Below are positions 44,734 to 53,204 of a DNA stretch of 64,000 bases, in pieces. A program made the position numbers and the translations under genes. The notes beneath the pieces are model-generated. The model was not told where the DNA came from and ran no database searches. It was given only the letters and a program-made list of their open reading frames with translations. The number at the start of each line of letters is the position of its first letter. Positions within the stretch are counted from its first letter, which is position 1. This DNA comes from CAYLMG01 sp964464635 (GTDB taxonomy: Bacteria > Planctomycetota > Phycisphaerae > Sedimentisphaerales > Anaerobacaceae): the NCBI GenBank assembly GCA_964464635.1, contig CAYXGT010000003.1, positions 9,711-73,710 on the forward strand, given 5' to 3'.

Positions 44734-45274
44734 TATTCACCTCTTTATAAAGCTGTTCCAAACCCAGCTCTCGAACCCATTTATCGATATATTTCAGGTC
44801 CAAGCCATCCGTCGCCTCAATCAAATTCCTCACATCTTTCAGCTGCATTTCAGAGCGACTGTCTTTTGCCCAAATCAGCTTGGATATAACCAAATCTTCC
44901 GGTGAGGCAATCCACACAGGACAATTTTCTATCGTAATCCTTTTTTTGCGAGAAAATTCGGACTGCTGGTATGCTGCTGATTTTTTAACAATAAAATCAA
45001 CCTTGACCATATATTGATTCTGTATCAGATTGAACATCCCCTGTCTCAAAACTTCCTTTTCAATCATTTCCTTATTTATGTGGAAGTCTCCCTGAAAAAG
45101 TGCGACAAACCGGTCAACATCCTTCTGCTGCAATTCTATCACAATATCTATATCTCTTGTCATTCGCGGTATGGAATAATAATTGGCAGCAATCGAACCA
45201 GAAACCATATAAGGTATATCCGCTTTGTTTAAGCGGCTGGCAGCCATTTTCAGCACTTCAAGCTCTTCATTCAT
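44726..45274 (-). CDS. Nucleotidyltransferase-fold protein (AbiEii/DUF6036-like)
   Basis: A 182-residue protein with a polymerase-beta-type nucleotidyltransferase core: IPYMVSGSIAANYYSIPRMT carries the G-S motif and RDIDIVIEL the D-x-D metal site. VKVDFIVKK would supply a third acidic residue, and ASPEDLVISKLIWAKDSR is a typical late motif. Such proteins occur as type IV-like toxins or as housekeeping cassettes. The ATG at 45274 begins the two-gene unit; the partner follows in overlap. Function as a toxin is inferred, not shown. Confidence 0.78.
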   Translation of the reverse strand: MNEELEVLKMAASRLNKADIPYMVSGSIAANYYSIPRMTRDIDIVIELQQKDVDRFVALFQGDFHINKEMIEKEVLRQGMFNLIQNQYMVKVDFIVKKSAAYQQSEFSRKKRITIENCPVWIASPEDLVISKLIWAKDSRSEMQLKDVRNLIEATDGLDLKYIDKWVRELGLEQLYKEVNNE

Positions 45275-45392
45275 ACGCGAGCCTCATTTACTACGAGCTT
45301 CGAAATCATACGTCCGTAGCATAACAGATTACACCACGACCGGCAAGACAATCCTGCAGAGCTTCACACCACTAAACCCTATTCACTTAGCG

Positions 45393-45421
45393 TTGACGAA
45401 AAGTCATTTTTCAGATAATAT
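45393..45421 (+). promoter_or_regulatory. Promoter giving a leaderless tsaD transcript
   Basis: TTGACG (45393-45398), 17-bp spacer, TAATAT (45416-45421). The tsaD ATG comes 7 nt after the -10 box, so the predicted transcript starts on the start codon. Confidence 0.7.
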
Positions 45422-45428
45422 TATTCTT

Positions 45429-46517
45429 ATGAGAACGAAAAGTAAATCCTTAAACCAGATAAATACTGCAAACGGAAAATCACAAGAGACTATCAACATC
45501 CTCGGTATCGAGACAAGCTGTGATGAGACGGCGGCGGCGGTTGTTGCAGACGGCAGAATTATCAAGTCATCGGTAATCGCTTCGCAGAACAAGCTGCACG
45601 AAAAATACGGAGGAGTCGTCCCTGAAATCGCCTCACGAGCTCACATCGAACAAATATACCCGGTATTAAAAGAGGCAATCGAACAGGCAAAAATCACACA
45701 AGATAAAATCAGTGCTATAGCAGTTGCTAATCAGCCGGGCTTGACCGTCGCACTTATAATCGGTGTCACTGCTGCAAAAACCCTGAGCTTTGCCTGGCAT
45801 AAACCCCTGATTGCCATCGACCATCTGCATGCGCATATGCAGTCGGCAATTCTTTCAGAAGTTGATATTAAGCTACCCGCTGTTGCACTAATTGTTTCAG
45901 GCGGCCATACAAGTCTTTATGACTATAAATCGCCGCTCGAGCCGAAACTGTTAGGATGTACGATTGATGATGCGGCAGGCGAGGCATTTGACAAAGTCGC
46001 CGCAATATTGAAACTGCCCTACCCGGGCGGGCCTGCAATAGAAAAAATCGCAAAAAAAGGAAATCCCGAAGCAATAAAATTTCCACGCACAATGCTCGGC
46101 AAAAACTCGCTCGATTTTTCATTCAGCGGTATCAAAACCGCTGTCCTTTATCACTGCAGAGGTCAGGATATGAAAGGTGAAAACAAAGTCGATTCGATGA
46201 GCGAAGAAGAAATCGCCGACATTGCTGCTTCTTTTCAGGCGGCGGTCATAGACGTTCTCGTGGAAAAGACAAAACTGTCAGCAGAAAAAATAAAAGCTGA
46301 AACAATACTGCTGGGCGGCGGCGTCGCTGCAAACTCGATTTTAAGAGACGAGCTGCAGAAAATGTGCAATGAGCTTAGGTCGGCAGCCAGGCTTTTCGTC
46401 GCTGAGAAACAATATTGCACAGACAACGCGGTTATGGTAGCCTCGTTAGCCTATCATAAATACAAGGCAGGGATTTTTGCCGACCTGACAATTGAACCAA
46501 AAGCTCATAGTGAATAA
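45429..46517 (+). CDS. tsaD: tRNA N6-adenosine threonylcarbamoyltransferase
   Basis: Transfers threonylcarbamoyl to A37 of ANN-reading tRNAs with TsaB and TsaE. The 362-residue protein has NILGIETSCDETAAAVV, the metal-binding IDHLHAHMQSAI, IVSGGHTSLYDY, GEAFDKVAAILKLPYPGG and LLGGGVAANSILRDEL. I start at the ATG at 45429, which sits 7 nt after a -10 box; the frame continues upstream to 45225 but overlaps the nucleotidyltransferase gene and lacks conserved sequence. The first 23 residues are a non-conserved extension. larB follows after 12 nt. Confidence 0.95.
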   Translation: MRTKSKSLNQINTANGKSQETINILGIETSCDETAAAVVADGRIIKSSVIASQNKLHEKYGGVVPEIASRAHIEQIYPVLKEAIEQAKITQDKISAIAVANQPGLTVALIIGVTAAKTLSFAWHKPLIAIDHLHAHMQSAILSEVDIKLPAVALIVSGGHTSLYDYKSPLEPKLLGCTIDDAAGEAFDKVAAILKLPYPGGPAIEKIAKKGNPEAIKFPRTMLGKNSLDFSFSGIKTAVLYHCRGQDMKGENKVDSMSEEEIADIAASFQAAVIDVLVEKTKLSAEKIKAETILLGGGVAANSILRDELQKMCNELRSAARLFVAEKQYCTDNAVMVASLAYHKYKAGIFADLTIEPKAHSE

Positions 46518-46529
46518 AAAAGTGCAGAA

Positions 46530-47294
46530 ATGGATGCCGAACAGCTAAAAAAACTATTAGAACAGGTCAAAGCCGGACAAATCGACATCAATGAGGCTGT
46601 GAACAAGTTGCGACATCTGCCTTACGAGGATTTGGGCTTTGCCAGAATCGACCATCACCGCCAGCTCCGCAGAGGCTTTGCCGAGACAATCTACTGTCCC
46701 GGCAAAATGGCTGAACAGGTTGCCGAAATCTTCTCAAGGATGGCTGATAAGGGCAGCAACATCCTCGCTACCCGTGCAACAGAACAGGTCTATAAAGCTG
46801 TTGCGAAAAAGATTCCAAATGCGCGGTACGAAAAGCTCGCAAGGGCAATTGTACTCGAGCAAAAGCAACTGACACCGAGCAAGAATGCGATACCGATTGT
46901 CACCGCAGGCACAGCCGATTTGCCCGTCGCAGCCGAGGCGAAGGTTACCTGCGAGATTATGGGCCAGAATACTGAGCTTATCTGTGACGCAGGTGTAGCG
47001 GGACTGCACCGAATTATAAGCAGCCTGCCGAAACTGCAAAACGCAAACGTCATTATAGTCATAGCCGGTATGGAAGGTGCATTGGCCAGCGTCGTGGGCG
47101 GACTCGTAAGCTGCCCGGTGATTGCCGTACCTACAAGCGTTGGTTACGGAGCCTGTTTCGAAGGACTGAGCGCTCTTTTAACTATGCTGAACTCCTGTGC
47201 AGCAGGTGTCACCGTTGTTAATATCGACAATGGATTTTCCGCCGGCCTTACCGCAACATTAATAAACAAAAGAATCGAACAAAGGAACGATTAA
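46530..47294 (+). CDS. larB: Nickel-pincer cofactor biosynthesis protein LarB
   Basis: Carboxylates and hydrolyses nicotinic acid adenine dinucleotide in the first step to the nickel-pincer cofactor of lactate racemase and related enzymes. The 254-residue protein has the LarB N-terminus (VNKLRHLPYEDLGFARIDHHR) and the PurE-like core (IPIVTAGTADLPVAAEA, GMEGALASVVGGLVSCPVIA, VPTSVGYGACFEGLSALL). Length is normal. LarE, the later sulfur-donating step, is encoded at 56521, and neither LarC nor LarA is in the window. It lies between tsaD and nnrD in one operon. Confidence 0.93.
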   Translation: MDAEQLKKLLEQVKAGQIDINEAVNKLRHLPYEDLGFARIDHHRQLRRGFAETIYCPGKMAEQVAEIFSRMADKGSNILATRATEQVYKAVAKKIPNARYEKLARAIVLEQKQLTPSKNAIPIVTAGTADLPVAAEAKVTCEIMGQNTELICDAGVAGLHRIISSLPKLQNANVIIVIAGMEGALASVVGGLVSCPVIAVPTSVGYGACFEGLSALLTMLNSCAAGVTVVNIDNGFSAGLTATLINKRIEQRND

Positions 47295-47295
47295 T

Positions 47296-48159
47296 ATGGA
47301 AATAATCGAGACCATACCAAAACTGCAAACGAGAAAACCCGACGCCCACAAGGGCAACTTCGGCAAAATATGTATCATCGGCGGCAGTATTGGTTTCAGC
47401 GGAGCTGCAGCTCTTGCGGGACGTTCCGCCCTTCGGGCAGGCGCAGGACTGGTGCGCGTGGCTGTCCCAAAATCCATCCTCTCTATCGTTGCTTCAATCG
47501 AACCATCCTATACAACTATTGCTCTTGCGGAAGATAATCAGGGGCGAATATCAAAAAAGGCAATTAACCAAATCTTAACCGCTGTCGAGGAAAATGATTG
47601 TTTAGCCTTTGGCCCTGGTGTCGGTGTAAGCGGTGACCTGCAGCAAATACTTTATACTCTTATCGCTCAGCAGGAAAAACCCATAGTAATAGATGCCGAC
47701 GGCCTGAACAACCTTGCAAAAATAACGGATTGGCCCGAAAAGCGAAAAGCAAACCTGATAATTACGCCCCACCCCGGCGAAATGAAAAGATTGTGGTCAG
47801 GCCTTTTCAGAGAACCACAGCCAACGGACCGTCAAACACAGGCGGTACAATTAGCCCAGCATACCGGAACAATCGTAGTTCTAAAAGGTGCAGGCACTAT
47901 CGTAACCGATGGAGAAAAAGTATATATCAACAAGACGGGCAATCCCGGTATGGCAACTGCCGGCTCGGGTGACGTTTTAACAGGCTGTATCGCAGCACTT
48001 TCAGGACAGGGGCTGAGTAATCTCGATGCCGCTATTCTCGGCGTTTATATTCACGGCCTGGCCGGCGATATCGCCGCTGAAAATAAAGGCCGGATAAGCT
48101 TAATTGCTACCGATATAATCGATGCATTACCGCAAGCCTTCCAAAAACATCAAGGTTAA
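47296..48159 (+). CDS. nnrD: ADP-dependent NAD(P)H-hydrate dehydratase
   Basis: Repairs hydrated NAD(P)H in the cytoplasm. The 287-residue protein is the stand-alone YjeF C-terminal domain without the N-terminal epimerase. HKGNFGKICIIGGSIGFSGA, DADGLNNLA, ITPHPGEMKRL, VVLKGAGTIV and GNPGMATAGSGDVLTG (the latter holding the catalytic Asp) are all present. Its ATG is one base past the larB stop, so expression is coupled. A pairing of NAD chemistry enzymes (NadA, LarB, NnrD) is notable but may be chance. Confidence 0.93.
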   Translation: MEIIETIPKLQTRKPDAHKGNFGKICIIGGSIGFSGAAALAGRSALRAGAGLVRVAVPKSILSIVASIEPSYTTIALAEDNQGRISKKAINQILTAVEENDCLAFGPGVGVSGDLQQILYTLIAQQEKPIVIDADGLNNLAKITDWPEKRKANLIITPHPGEMKRLWSGLFREPQPTDRQTQAVQLAQHTGTIVVLKGAGTIVTDGEKVYINKTGNPGMATAGSGDVLTGCIAALSGQGLSNLDAAILGVYIHGLAGDIAAENKGRISLIATDIIDALPQAFQKHQG

Positions 48160-48211
48160 GCCGACCGGTTACGAGCGGTTAGCGCTTTGATAACAAATAA
48201 AATCTGAAGAG

Positions 48212-50653
48212 CTATTTCGTTTTAATTGTTACTGTATCAGATTCAAGATTCGCTGCATTTGCTTTAAGTGTAGCTTCGCCATGCTGTTTAGTTGACTGCA
48301 ATATCAGCAGTCCCCTGCCCTGCCAGACTGAATGCGTAGATGCCTGATGGGATTCGTGGCCGTTCGAATCGGCATTACCCACGCCTATAATCTTTGCAGG
48401 CCCCTGAATTTCGAATGTCACCGGCACCTGAGCATCCGGTACAAGAACGCCTTTGTCATCGACTATGCGAAATTCAATATGAGCTATGTCCCTGCCGTCG
48501 GCAATTAACTGTTTCGTATCCGCCAGCAGCTCAACCTGCGCTGCTTGTCCCGCGCTGTGTAAACTATACTCGTAAACCGCTTCACCGTCACGTTTACCGA
48601 CAGCTTTTAATGTGCCGCTCTCGAACGGCACCCGCCAGCTTAGTGTGCGCCCCCTTGCATCACTGCTGGTTTTGGAAGACAATGAGCTGCCATTCAGAAA
48701 CAATTCCACCTCGTCGCAGTTAGTATAACAATACACCCTGACCTGCTCGGCTTGCTGCCAGTTCCAGTGTGAAGAAACTGCACGACGCCGGCGACGTGAT
48801 GAAGGTTCTTGTCCCTCTGTCCTCGCCCTGCCCCGACAGGCTAAATAGACCATCGGCTCGTCTGTCCAGATGCTCTGTCGAAACCAGGCCTGCGGCTTTT
48901 TGAAGCCGCACAGGTCACACAGGCCCCGAGGCCAGGATCTATTGGGCCAGGCATCCGCTTCCCCTAAATAATCGATTCCAGTCCATATAAATTGACCAGA
49001 AATATAATCATTGTTTTCCACAGCTTCCCAGGCAGATAGTGAAGAATCATTCTCACTGCCTATAATACATCGGCTGGGATAATCGTTATGGTCTTGCGCA
49101 TAACGGGCTTCCTGATAATTATAGCCTGCGACGTCAAATAGCTGTGCAAACCCTACGGCATTAGAAACCGATACATCCGCCATTGCCGCCGTTACCGGCC
49201 TGGTAACATCAAGCTCTTTAACCGCCTTGACCAAAACCTTTCCATACTTCGTAAGATTTTCCGCCGGCGGATTGTTAGGCTCGTATCGCTCGCCCAGGGA
49301 CGGATGAGAGAAAGGGTCATTGGGATAATCAACTTCATTTCCAATGCTCCAGAGAATGATGGACGGATGATTGCGGTCGCGTCTGACCATATCCTGAATA
49401 TCACGCACCGCCCACTCGTCAAATACCTCGTTGAAACCAGCCTTGTCGGCAGTGCCTACATTGCGACCTTTTATCCATTTATTCTTGCCCGGCGTAAATT
49501 CATCAAATGCCTCATCCATAACTATGAATCCCATCCGGTCGCATAAATCCAGAAGCTCTGGTGACGGCGGGTTATGGCTCGTTCGAATTGCATTGACGCC
49601 GATTTGCTTCATCAGCTCCAGGCGCCGCTTCCACACTTTTACAGGCACGGCAGCGCCGACACAGCCGGCATCATGATGAAGACAGACACCTTTGATTTTT
49701 ACATTTTTTCCGTTCAGGAAAAAACCCTCATCAGGGTCAAAGCGAAACTGCCGGATGCCGAAAGGCGTAATCGTGCTATCAACAACGTCACCGTCTGCCT
49801 TTATCGTACTTTTCAGTTGATACAGATACGGTGACTCAATGTCCCAGAGCTGCTGATTACTGACAGCGAGCTGATGGGTAATAACCTCCCTTTCTTTTCC
49901 GGATAGAGTATGCGATGTCGTCTGGCTGGCAACAATTTTACCCTGCTGGTCAATAATCTCTAATTTAAGCTGAAAGACTCTCTGGTCTTTGTCATCGTTA
50001 TTGACCGTCGTTTCAATCTTAACCTGAACTTTCGATTGTTCAATAACAGGTGCGGTGACATAGGTTCCCCAATGCCCGATATGCAGAGGGTCTGTTATTC
50101 TCAGGCGGACATTGCGATAAATACCGGAGCCGGTGTACCAGCGGGAATCGGCGAACTGTGAATGGTCCACACGAACGGCAATAACGTTCGTTTCAGGAGA
50201 GAAGTTTAGATGCTCAGTCAAATCATATTGAAAGCTCGAATACCCGTAAGGCCTTTTACCAAGATAATTGCCGTTAATCCAGACCTCTGAGTTATTATAT
50301 ATCCCGTCGAACTCTATTGCAATGACTTTGCCTTTAAGTGAAGGGTTGAGCTGAAAGGATTTTCTATACCATGCTATCCCGCCGGGCAAAAAACCTGTCC
50401 CGCTCGCATACTCTGAACTGTATGGCCCTTCGATACTCCAGTCGTGCGGCAGATTTAACAGCCGCCATTCGGTGTCGTCGTATCCGGGATTTGCAGCTTG
50501 TTCGAAATCGCCTTTTTGAAATCTCCAGTCAAAACCAAAATCAGTTTCTCTTCGGCTTTTGTTTACATCCTCGTCCGTCTTAACACAGCCGCTCGTAACA
50601 AGCAAAACGCCGATAAGAGCCGCTCTCCATTTTTCTACATTGATTTTTCTCAT
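48212..50653 (-). CDS. GH2-family glycoside hydrolase (beta-galactosidase-like lipoprotein)
   Basis: Exported lipoprotein of 813 residues: AALIGVLLVTSGC is the signal. After the sugar-binding domain (NLPHDWSIEGPY, GIAWYRKSFQL, GIYNNSEVWINGNYLG) come the Ig-like domain and the TIM barrel. The barrel carries VCLHHDAGCVG, RTSHNPPSPE, the acid/base Glu in ILWSIGNEVDYP (near residue 439) and the nucleophile Glu in IIGSENDSS (near 534). Extra C-terminal beta-domains follow. It probably removes beta-linked galactose or glucuronate from polysaccharides outside the inner membrane; exact specificity is not decided. GAGGA lies 6 nt before the ATG. Single gene, convergent with nnrD. Confidence 0.9.
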   Translation of the reverse strand: MRKINVEKWRAALIGVLLVTSGCVKTDEDVNKSRRETDFGFDWRFQKGDFEQAANPGYDDTEWRLLNLPHDWSIEGPYSSEYASGTGFLPGGIAWYRKSFQLNPSLKGKVIAIEFDGIYNNSEVWINGNYLGKRPYGYSSFQYDLTEHLNFSPETNVIAVRVDHSQFADSRWYTGSGIYRNVRLRITDPLHIGHWGTYVTAPVIEQSKVQVKIETTVNNDDKDQRVFQLKLEIIDQQGKIVASQTTSHTLSGKEREVITHQLAVSNQQLWDIESPYLYQLKSTIKADGDVVDSTITPFGIRQFRFDPDEGFFLNGKNVKIKGVCLHHDAGCVGAAVPVKVWKRRLELMKQIGVNAIRTSHNPPSPELLDLCDRMGFIVMDEAFDEFTPGKNKWIKGRNVGTADKAGFNEVFDEWAVRDIQDMVRRDRNHPSIILWSIGNEVDYPNDPFSHPSLGERYEPNNPPAENLTKYGKVLVKAVKELDVTRPVTAAMADVSVSNAVGFAQLFDVAGYNYQEARYAQDHNDYPSRCIIGSENDSSLSAWEAVENNDYISGQFIWTGIDYLGEADAWPNRSWPRGLCDLCGFKKPQAWFRQSIWTDEPMVYLACRGRARTEGQEPSSRRRRRAVSSHWNWQQAEQVRVYCYTNCDEVELFLNGSSLSSKTSSDARGRTLSWRVPFESGTLKAVGKRDGEAVYEYSLHSAGQAAQVELLADTKQLIADGRDIAHIEFRIVDDKGVLVPDAQVPVTFEIQGPAKIIGVGNADSNGHESHQASTHSVWQGRGLLILQSTKQHGEATLKANAANLESDTVTIKTK

Positions 50654-50726
50654 TCTAAATCCTCATAAGGTGTGTGTACCACATTTTTCAAACTCTAACG
50701 GCTGTGCCGTTCGCAGCGCAGCGAAG

Positions 50727-50922
<196 letters not shown>

Positions 50923-50935
50923 ATGTTCGGAAAAT

Positions 50936-50964
50936 TTATAACATAAACTTCATAGAATCGTCAA
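50936..50964 (-). promoter_or_regulatory. Promoter of tRNA-Ser
   Basis: On the minus strand TTGACG (50959-50964), 17-bp spacer, TTATAA (50936-50941), 14 nt before the tRNA 5' end. Confidence 0.65.
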
Positions 50965-51002
50965 GCAATACTAATCACTACCAAAAAAGCATAAAAAAAA
51001 TT

Positions 51003-51051
51003 AAAAATGCAAATTTCAATCCCGATTTGCCGGGACTGTTTCTGCATTTTT
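51003..51051. promoter_or_regulatory. Two-helix hairpin upstream of hisA
   Basis: Outer helix AAAAATGCA (51003-51011) with TGCATTTTT (51043-51051) and inner helix TCCCG (51020-51024) with CGGGA (51031-51035). It is T-rich on both sides, so it could terminate in either direction, but no gene ends here. A perfect 12-bp palindrome aagcaattgctt follows at 51061-51072, 46 nt before the hisA ATG, a possible operator. Confidence 0.45.
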
Positions 51052-51118
51052 GATTTTCAAAAGCAATTGCTTGTGTTAAAATCAGGCAGATTGTCGAAAA
51101 CGCTTAGGAGTTTATCAA

Positions 51119-51835
51119 ATGTATATAATACCGGCTATAGACCTGATAGAGGGAAAATGTGTAAGGCTGATTCAGGGTGAATACGACAGTCAAATCACAT
51201 ATCAAAAAGACCCCATCGAGCAGGCAAATCAGTTCGCCTCGGACGGTGCAAAATGGCTGCATATCGTTGACCTTGAGGGAGCAAAACTCGGCAAGCCTGT
51301 AAACACAGCGACAATCGCCCGGATTGCACAACCCGGCAGGCTCAAGATAGAAGTCGGCGGCGGAATAAGACAAGAGCAATCAATAAAACAACTGCTCGAT
51401 ATCGGCGTCCAAAGAGTAATAATAGGCACAAAGGCGATAAGCGACTTTGAATGGTTCGCCGCAATGGCAGAAAAGTACAGCGGCAAAATTGCTCTTGGAC
51501 TTGACGCCCGCGGCCCGAAGCTCGCGACTGATGGCTGGACGAAAGAGGGCTCACAAACCGTGCTCAAATTCGCAATCAAGGCGGCAAAGCTGCCGCTTGC
51601 AGCTATCATATATACCGATATAACGAAAGACGGTATGATGGCAGGACCGAATCTCGAAAGGACAAAGCAAATCGCCGATGCCGTGGATATCCCCGTCATC
51701 GCATCGGGCGGTGTTAACAGTATCGAAGATATCAAAATGCTGATTCAATCAGGCAATATCGAAGCTGCAATTATCGGCAGAGCTTTATACGAAGGGACAT
51801 TGAGACTGGCTGATGCAATTAAAGCTGCTGAGTAA
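51119..51835 (+). CDS. hisA: ProFAR isomerase (histidine biosynthesis)
   Basis: Isomerises ProFAR to PRFAR in histidine biosynthesis, a (beta/alpha)8 barrel in the cytoplasm. The 238-residue protein starts MYIIPAIDLIEGKCVRL with the catalytic Asp8. The second Asp sits in LGLDARG near residue 127, and IYTDITKDGMMAGPN plus ASGGVNSIEDI are the phosphate-binding repeats. AGGAG 8 nt before the ATG supports the start. It stands alone; no other his gene is in the window. Confidence 0.95.
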   Translation: MYIIPAIDLIEGKCVRLIQGEYDSQITYQKDPIEQANQFASDGAKWLHIVDLEGAKLGKPVNTATIARIAQPGRLKIEVGGGIRQEQSIKQLLDIGVQRVIIGTKAISDFEWFAAMAEKYSGKIALGLDARGPKLATDGWTKEGSQTVLKFAIKAAKLPLAAIIYTDITKDGMMAGPNLERTKQIADAVDIPVIASGGVNSIEDIKMLIQSGNIEAAIIGRALYEGTLRLADAIKAAE

Positions 51836-51922
51836 TTCTCAGCACGACACCGGCTCTGCCATCCGAATTCTTTACTCTGAAACAATTGCTAAGAAATCAT
51901 CCTGAGAAAACTGCTGATAATA

Positions 51923-52906
51923 TCATTCCACTACTTCAAAATTTATCTCATATGTGGTCTTCATATTTCCCTGGTCATCCCAGGCCCTGGCTTTCATGGA
52001 GTATAGACCAGGCTCATAATCAGTCCAGAGATACAACCAGCCGTCGGTATCTTCGAAAATTTTATCTCCGTTTGCAAAAACCTCTACTTTTATAATGTCA
52101 CCAACAAGGCTTTTTGCATCAAGCAAAATGGTTATTACCACGCCATTAGGAATGCTCCAGCCGTTCTGAGGACAAATAAAATCCACGCTTTCGTCTTCTA
52201 TCAGGTCCGCATCAAAATCCGTTCCCAGCCACCGGTCAACAAGGAATTTCAAATCATCCGTATCGACATCACAGTCACCGTCAAAATCCGCAACCGCTTT
52301 ATTTTTATCGATACAGCGAAGCCCATTAAATGTTATATCATCAATATAAATCGTCCCTGTTCCTCCCGGCTGTTCATTTGTAATGTCACCGACACCTATC
52401 TCGATTGAGGATACCGCTTGAAGGCGAAATGCCGAATTTCCTTCCACAAATTCATCAAGAATGATATCCCATCTCTGCCAGTACTCATTTTTCAAATCAT
52501 TTGCATCGCCGTCGTATCACACTACCGATGTGCTCGGTATCCAGTCATTATCCTCGATAAGAACGTATAACTCATTCGCATCGTTGCCGGCACTGCCCCT
52601 GAAATAAACAGACATAGACTCCACTCCATCCAGCGTCCGGTCGCTGTTCGAATCGAAAGCCATCTTTGCAGCCGAATAGTAAGAACCGCTGTCGTTATCA
52701 AAATCAAGTTCCATTGACTTGGTGCTTTTATGAGATATATCGGTAGAAAGTGTCACCGTAGCGGAACCAACGGCCGACCAGGCGTTATTCAACTCAATAC
52801 TGTCGTTGTAACTTTCGAAATCCTCACCTGTAAAAGTCTCTGCCTGAACGATAAAGCCTGTGAAAAGAAATAAAAGAAACGCTGTGGAAAAATAGCGTCT
52901 GAACAT
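51923..52906 (-). pseudogene. Secreted dockerin/Ig-module protein interrupted by an in-frame TGA
   Basis: One frame encodes a signal peptide (STAFLLFLFTGFIVQAE), a beta-sandwich of a carbohydrate-binding look (FTGEDFESYNDSIELNNAW, SMSVYFRGSAGNDANELYV), a TGA codon at 52517-52519, then continues in the same frame with YDGDANDLKNEYWQRWDII, GTIYIDDITF, a dockerin-like repeat (ADFDGDCDVDTDDL) and a final Ig-like module. Sequence on both sides reads as one domain, so the TGA replaces a sense codon. It may be a nonsense mutation or a sequencing error; no evidence for selenocysteine was looked up. I start at the ATG at 52904-52906 before the signal peptide. Confidence 0.75.
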
Positions 52907-53204
52907 TAATATTACCACCCTAATTTTTAATGAGCCTCCTTTGCCGATAATTTGCAAAAGACAAGCATCAAAACTTACTCTTTCCTCCCTTTTTGTTCGC
53001 TAATATTATACCCGAAATAAGTGTCATTTTCAAGGAAATTTAAGCCTTGATACAGCACACTTTCAAACGTTTTACGAGGATTTCTCAGAGCATTATTAAA
53101 AACCGCGGCTTTTTTAACAATTTTCTAACAATTTAAACGCTGATTAAAAAAAATGATTTCGCCACACAAAAATAAGGGATGTGTTCTATCTATACTGTTT
53201 ACGG
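52907..53204. other. Intergenic region between two secreted-protein genes
   Basis: No gene seen. It contains AT-rich DNA with a short symmetrical element (AAAAACCGCGGCTTTTTT near 53097) that could end the C25 peptidase transcript, but it has little loop and is not convincing. Confidence 0.35.
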
